The translations under genes and the position numbers were made by a program. From an uncultured Bacteroidales bacterium (GTDB taxonomy: Bacteria; Bacteroidota; Bacteroidia; Bacteroidales; Muribaculaceae), in assembly GCA_900554345.1 (NCBI GenBank), contig USHH01000014.1, positions 1 through 19,035 of the forward strand: DNA of 19,035 nt, read 5' to 3'. Below the pieces are notes generated by a model that was not told the origin of the DNA, ran no database searches, and saw nothing but the letters and a program-made list of their open reading frames with translations. Positions 16,050-19,035 of the stretch are shown in pieces (position 1 is the stretch's first letter; every line of letters begins with the position of its first letter).

Positions 16050-16057
16050 CAGGAAGA

Positions 16058-16087
16058 GGCTGCGTCAGCGATGACGCGGCCTTTTTT
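16058..16087 (+). terminator. Rho-independent terminator after the secreted-protein gene
   Basis: GGCTGCGTC (16058-16066) pairs with GACGCGGCC (16073-16081) with one wobble pair around a 6-base loop, followed by T6 (16082-16087). It serves the plus-strand gene ending at 15961. On the minus strand only a weak T-rich tract (TCTTCCT) follows the stem, so it may stop the convergent glycosyltransferase transcript less well. Confidence 0.87.
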
Positions 16088-16088
16088 G

Positions 16089-17036
16089 TCATGGCCGTGG
16101 AAAGAGGAGGTATGCGGCGCGGCCCCCGAGGGCGGTGTAGCGGTAGGCGAGACGCAGCTTGAGGCGTTGCCATGGTGTGACGACAGGCTTCGCCAGGGTC
16201 TTATGTAGGAGCTCATGGGCATAGTCGGGATGACCCTCGCGGCGGTAAAAGGCCGCCAGGATGATGCGCCGGTAGTCTGTAAGCAGACGGTAGTATTCAT
16301 TGTCGGGGCGGTTGGAGGCGAGGATGCTGTGCTCTGCCGCGTCGAGGGCCCTTTCCCATACGCCATGCCTGCTGGAGAATGAAGTGCCGGTGATCGATTC
16401 CTCCTGTGCGTAGACGTCCACCAATGTCTCGTCGAGCCCTGTCGTGACAGGGGAGGGGAGGAGAAGGCGTATGCCGAGCTCCCAGTCGTCCCAGCCGCGC
16501 AGCGTCGCGTTCCAGCCACCAACGCCCCGCATATAGTCGGTGCGGCTCATGTAGAAGATGGTGGAGAGGAGTGAGTGGAGCAGCTGGCAATGCAGTCGTC
16601 CGGTGCGTGTGAAATGGAAACTGCCTGACGAGCCGTTGGCTAAGTGATATGCACCGCGCCAGTAGACGAGCTGAGTGTCCGGAGAACTTTCAAAAGCCTT
16701 CATGGCTTTCGTGATGAGTTGCGGACGCATCGTATCGTCGGAGTCGAAAAAGAGGATGTAGGGGGCAGTAGCGGCCGCCAGTCCGCGGTTGCGTGCGGCC
16801 GCTGCGCCTGGAGTTGGTTCGGTGAGCACCTTGACAGTAAAATCGTCGGCGGCATGCTTGTCGGCCCAGCTTCGGGCTATCGCCGGCGTGTTGTCGGTGG
16901 AACCGTTGTCTACGACTATCAGTTCTATTGGTCGGTATGACTGTGCTGCCACGGAGTCAAGGGCTCTGGGCAACAGCCGCTCGCGGTCTTTCACCGGTAC
17001 CACCACCGTCACTTTTTCCTTCATCACTGTCATCAA
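16089..17036 (-). CDS. Glycosyltransferase family 2 protein
   Basis: 315 residues. The GT-A fold is clear: VTVVVPVKDRERLLPRALDS at residues 9-28, ELIVVDNGSTDNTPAIA at about 38-54, GAAAARNRGLAAA near 78-89, the metal/nucleotide-binding DSDD at 98-101 (ILFFDSDDTM), and GGWNATLRGWDDWELGIR at about 173-190 (the ED/W-like region near the acceptor site). No membrane helix is visible, so it probably acts on the cytoplasmic face of the inner membrane, adding a sugar from a nucleotide-sugar donor to a surface glycan or lipid-linked precursor. Donor and acceptor cannot be read from sequence. The start may be the first ATG (17036) or the one at 17024 (MKEKVTVVVPV). It stands alone, convergent with the secreted-protein gene. 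In P. gingivalis, T9SS cargo is attached to A-LPS, but nothing here ties this enzyme to that pathway. Confidence 0.92.
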   Translation of the reverse strand: MMTVMKEKVTVVVPVKDRERLLPRALDSVAAQSYRPIELIVVDNGSTDNTPAIARSWADKHAADDFTVKVLTEPTPGAAAARNRGLAAATAPYILFFDSDDTMRPQLITKAMKAFESSPDTQLVYWRGAYHLANGSSGSFHFTRTGRLHCQLLHSLLSTIFYMSRTDYMRGVGGWNATLRGWDDWELGIRLLLPSPVTTGLDETLVDVYAQEESITGTSFSSRHGVWERALDAAEHSILASNRPDNEYYRLLTDYRRIILAAFYRREGHPDYAHELLHKTLAKPVVTPWQRLKLRLAYRYTALGGRAAYLLFPRP

Positions 17037-17087
17037 ATCAGAGTCGTGGGTATCGGAATATGAATGTGTGAATGCCGCGACTCAGAT

Positions 17088-17119
17088 GCAAAATTAGGTA
17101 GAAATCGCGAATATTGAAA
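17088..17119. repeat. 32-bp direct repeat, left copy
   Basis: Starts GCAAAATTAGGTA and ends GAATATTGAAA. It matches the copy at 18146-18177 in 28 of 32 positions in the same orientation. The two copies bracket the Rpn-family nuclease gene and its promoter. No further copy was noticed in the window. Confidence 0.72.
17089..17119 (-). promoter_or_regulatory. Candidate promoter of the glycosyltransferase gene, inside the left repeat
   Basis: On the minus strand the left repeat reads TTTC (17119-17116), a 19-base spacer, then TAATTTTG (17096-17089), which matches the -7 consensus TAnnTTTG exactly and the -33 element with one mismatch. Transcription would start near 17082, about 46 bases before the glycosyltransferase ATG. 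Confidence 0.45.
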
Positions 17120-17145
17120 ATCTTTCGGGAAAATGGCATCGACAT

Positions 17146-17177
17146 TTTGTCATTACGGAAGATTCATGCTATATTTG
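17146..17177 (+). promoter_or_regulatory. Promoter of the Rpn-family nuclease gene
   Basis: TTTG (17146-17149), a 20-base spacer and TATATTTG (17170-17177) match both elements of the Bacteroidetes promoter consensus. The expected transcription start, near 17183, leaves a leader of only about 13 bases before the ATG at 17196. Confidence 0.68.
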
Positions 17178-17195
17178 TGGAAATTTTATTAGGCT

Positions 17196-18143
17196 ATGGA
17201 GCAAGACAATACATATATCCGTTTTGACTGGGCAATGAAACACATGCTCAGGGACAAGGCAAACTTCGGAATTATGGAGGGCCTGATTTCCGTGCTTCTC
17301 GGAGAAGACGTGAAGATCGTCGAGCTCCTTGAGAGCGAGTCGAACCAGAAGTCGGAAGATGACAAGTTCAACCGGGTGGACATCAAGGCCAAGAACAGCA
17401 AGGGCCATCTGATCATCGTGGAGGTGCAGCTCACGAGGCAGCTGTACTATCTGCAGAGGATACTCTACGGCACCTGCAAGGCAATCACGGAGCACATCAA
17501 TATCGGGGAGAAGTACGACCAGGTGAAGAAGGTGTATTCAATCAGCATACTTTATTGCGACTACGGCCGTGGTGACGACTATGTCTACCACGGAGAGACC
17601 CGCTTCAAGGGCATCCATACCGGAAACGACCTGCTTGTCAGTACAAAGGAGGAGGGAGTGATAGTGCCGCATCTTCCTCGTGAGGTATTCCCGGAGTATT
17701 ACCTAGTGCGCGTCAATGTCTACGACAAGATACCGGAGACCCCGCTCGACGAATGGATTGAATACCTCAAGACCGGCAAGGTGAAGGAGGACACACGCAC
17801 TCCCGGACTGCAGGAGGTCAAGGAAAAGCTACGGTATCTGTCGATGTCGGCCAAGGAGCGCCGTGCATACGACGAGCACATGGACAATATCATGGTGCAG
17901 AACGATGTGCTTGACACGGCAAGAGACGAAGGTCTGGCAGAAGGACTTCAGCAGGGACTTGAGCAGGGACTTCGGCAGGGACTTCGGCAGGGACTTGAGC
18001 AGGGACTTGAGCAAGGGCGCGCCGAGGGCGTGGCAAGCGTTGTCAAAAACCTGATCCGGTCAGGCATGGACGTAGACGTGGTCAGCGCCGCTACAGGCTT
18101 ATCTGCTCAGGAAATCGATATAATAAGCAAGTCGATGAGGTGA
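17196..18143 (+). CDS. Rpn family recombination-promoting nuclease / PD-(D/E)XK putative transposase
   Basis: 315 residues. The N-terminus YIRFDWAMKHMLRDKANFGI carries the family's FDxxxKxxLxD-type start. The PD-(D/E)XK core is visible as VDIKAKNSKGHLIIVEVQL, with D62 in the NRVDIKA strand and E76-x-Q78 in IVEVQ. Related Rpn proteins are DNA endonucleases; E. coli RpnA promotes RecA-independent recombination, and enterobacterial Rpn proteins have been linked to phage defence. The C-terminal part (about 250-273) is a run of EGL/QGL four-residue repeats encoded by 12-bp tandem units, followed by a small helical end (VVSAATGLSAQEIDIISKSM). In-frame ATGs at residues 217, 229 and 233 could start a small C-terminal protein. 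The gene has its own promoter and terminator and is bracketed by 32-bp direct repeats, so it looks like a self-contained mobile unit. Confidence 0.92.
   Translation: MEQDNTYIRFDWAMKHMLRDKANFGIMEGLISVLLGEDVKIVELLESESNQKSEDDKFNRVDIKAKNSKGHLIIVEVQLTRQLYYLQRILYGTCKAITEHINIGEKYDQVKKVYSISILYCDYGRGDDYVYHGETRFKGIHTGNDLLVSTKEEGVIVPHLPREVFPEYYLVRVNVYDKIPETPLDEWIEYLKTGKVKEDTRTPGLQEVKEKLRYLSMSAKERRAYDEHMDNIMVQNDVLDTARDEGLAEGLQQGLEQGLRQGLRQGLEQGLEQGRAEGVASVVKNLIRSGMDVDVVSAATGLSAQEIDIISKSMR
17943..18014 (+). repeat. Six 12-bp tandem repeats in the Rpn gene
   Basis: Six consecutive units of the form GGACTTnnGCAG, with the variable bases giving CAG, GAG or CGG codons (the last unit ends CAA). They encode G-L-Q/E/R-Q in series. 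Units 3 and 4 are identical, as are units 2 and 5. The unit is a multiple of three, so copy-number change keeps the reading frame. Confidence 0.9.
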
Positions 18144-18145
18144 TT

Positions 18146-18177
18146 GCAAAATCAGGTAAAAATCGTGAATAATGAAA
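18146..18177. repeat. 32-bp direct repeat, right copy
   Basis: Starts GCAAAATCAGGTA three bases after the Rpn stop codon and ends GAATAATGAAA. It differs from the left copy at four positions. On the minus strand it would read TTTC, 19 bases, TGATTTTG: a weakened version of the promoter in the left copy, pointing antisense into the Rpn gene. Confidence 0.72.
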
Positions 18178-18207
18178 GAGAGGCTTCCGGTTGACGGAGG
18201 CCTCTCT
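18177..18207. terminator. Hairpin between convergent genes, probable bidirectional terminator
   Basis: AGAGAGGCTTCCG (18177-18189) pairs with CGGAGGCCTCTCT (18195-18207), a 13-bp stem with one wobble pair and a 5-base loop. T-rich sequence follows on both strands but is short. It lies between the Rpn stop codon and the stop codon of the Ig-repeat gene, so it likely ends both transcripts. Confidence 0.62.
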
Positions 18208-18244
18208 TTGCAGCTGGTGGCGCCTTATGGCCGTTTTCGTGCCG

Positions 18245-19035
18245 TTATCTCAGGATCTTGCGGGTGACGCTTCCGGTTCTCACGATGTAGAGGCCGGGGG
18301 TCAGCGAGCCGACGTATTCACGGTCGGCATTCTTCTTCAGCAGCAGTCCTTCGGGGGAGTAGACGTCGATTGTCTCGGCTCCGGCGAAAATCATTTCCAC
18401 CGATGAGCCGATGCAGGTCACGTCGGCATATCCGGACACCCCCGACCCGTCGTTGGCGGTTGCCGTTATTCTGGCGGTTCCAGAGGCTAAGCCCTCCACA
18501 TAGCCGCCGGCGGTCACTGTCGCTACCGACGTGTCGGAGCTCGCCCATGTCAGCTCTTTGTTGTCGGCGTTGGCGGGGAGCACGGTAGCGGTGAGCTGCA
18601 CACCGGTGCCTTCGGTTATCTCCGCCGACCGGGGTGTGATGTCAATCTGCTCCACAGGCACAGGAGCCACGATTACGGTGACGTCGCATGTAGCCCTCAC
18701 ATTGCCGTTGCGGGCTGTGATTACGGCATGCCCTTCAGCAATGAGGGTCACCTTGCCGTTGGCGTCTACAGTCGCCACTGCCTGATTGTCGCTGCCCCAG
18801 AGTATTGTCTTGTCGGTGGCGTTGCCGGGTGTCACGGTGGCTGTGATGGTGAATGTCTCCCCTTCATAACCTTCGTAGCTTGTCGGGTCAAGTGTGATAC
18901 CTGTTACGTCCACTATCTCCGGCTCTTTCTCCTTGACGGTGACGGTTGCGGAACCTGTCTTGCCGTTGTTGGCGGTTGCCGTGATCGTCACGGTACCGAC
19001 AGCCTTCGCCGTCACCTTGCCGTTGGCGTCGACGG
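18245..19035 (-). CDS. Ig-like (BIG2) repeat protein with T9SS type A-like sorting domain, C-terminal part
   Basis: Partial gene: the frame is open through the right edge, so 263 C-terminal residues are visible and there is no start codon in the window. It holds the end of one BIG2 domain (VDANGKVTAKAVGTVTITAT) and two complete ones. The first complete domain begins near VTGITLDPTSYEG and includes VATVDANGKVTLIAEGHAVI; the second begins near VEQIDITPRSAEITEG and includes SVATVTAGGYVEGLASGTA. The end (ETIDVYSPEGLLLK ... GSLTPGLYIVRTGSVTRKIL) matches the T9SS type A sorting pattern, predicting export across the outer membrane. BIG2 repeats usually act as stalks that hold an N-terminal adhesive or enzymatic domain away from the surface; that domain is not visible. 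The Ig domains resemble those of the C10 protease gene in the same window. Confidence 0.85.
   Translation of the reverse strand, partial: VDANGKVTAKAVGTVTITATANNGKTGSATVTVKEKEPEIVDVTGITLDPTSYEGYEGETFTITATVTPGNATDKTILWGSDNQAVATVDANGKVTLIAEGHAVITARNGNVRATCDVTVIVAPVPVEQIDITPRSAEITEGTGVQLTATVLPANADNKELTWASSDTSVATVTAGGYVEGLASGTARITATANDGSGVSGYADVTCIGSSVEMIFAGAETIDVYSPEGLLLKKNADREYVGSLTPGLYIVRTGSVTRKILR

Noticed and set aside
17943..18014. CRISPR-like array
   Set aside because: The 12-bp units are directly adjacent with no spacers and lie in frame within a coding gene.
17088..18177. Interpretation of the Rpn gene plus repeats as a classical insertion sequence
   Set aside because: The flanking repeats are direct, not inverted, and much longer than a target-site duplication. 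No terminal inverted repeats were seen, so I list it only as a repeat-bracketed gene.

Overview
The window looks like a chromosomal segment from a GC-rich member of the Bacteroidetes, most likely order Bacteroidales. The evidence is a complete type IX secretion (T9SS/Por) core gene cluster, proteins ending in T9SS type A-like sorting domains, promoters of the Bacteroidetes form (TTTG, about 20 bp, TAnnTTTG), and no consistent Shine-Dalgarno sequences. The Dgt and Por proteins suggest a gut lineage such as Muribaculaceae, but I cannot prove the family from sequence alone.

Layout. At positions 1-1705 (minus strand) lie dgt, a dNTP triphosphohydrolase, and the N-terminal part of a TPM-domain protein, probably co-transcribed. 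At 1863-8861 (plus strand) lies a tightly packed run porT-porP-porK-porL-porM-porN that ends in a strong terminator. It encodes the PorL/PorM inner-membrane motor, the PorK/PorN periplasmic ring, PorP and the beta-barrel PorT. The Sov/SprA translocon and the PorU/V/Z/Q attachment complex are not in the window. At 8947-11982 is a large C10 (streptopain-like) cysteine protease with four bacterial Ig-like domains and a C-terminal sorting domain. At 11987-13654 (minus) is a TPR-transmembrane-HTH one-component regulator. It is divergent from a 727-residue secreted protein of unknown function (13778-15961), again with a sorting domain. A glycosyltransferase 2 gene (16089-17036, minus) and an Rpn-family PD-(D/E)XK nuclease gene (17196-18143, plus) follow. 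The window ends inside another Ig-repeat protein with a sorting domain (18245-19035, minus).

Functional picture. The secretion motor and ring genes sit next to one protease and two other proteins that carry the C-terminal signal this machine reads, so this is a T9SS machine-plus-cargo neighbourhood. The por genes have strongly G/C-biased third codon positions. The cargo genes, especially the 727-residue protein and the Ig repeats of the protease, are visibly more A/T-rich, as expected for accessory, faster-evolving genes.

Most worth a second look: (a) the regulator/cargo divergent pair, whose intergenic region holds helically phased TACCCC repeats just upstream of a good promoter; (b) a 32-bp imperfect direct repeat (28/32 matches) that brackets the Rpn gene and itself looks like a promoter; (c) the 12-bp tandem repeats and possible internal start codons in the Rpn gene; (d) a highly basic tail on PorN. 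No tRNA, rRNA, CRISPR array or insertion sequence was seen, and no stretch longer than about 160 bases lacks a gene.
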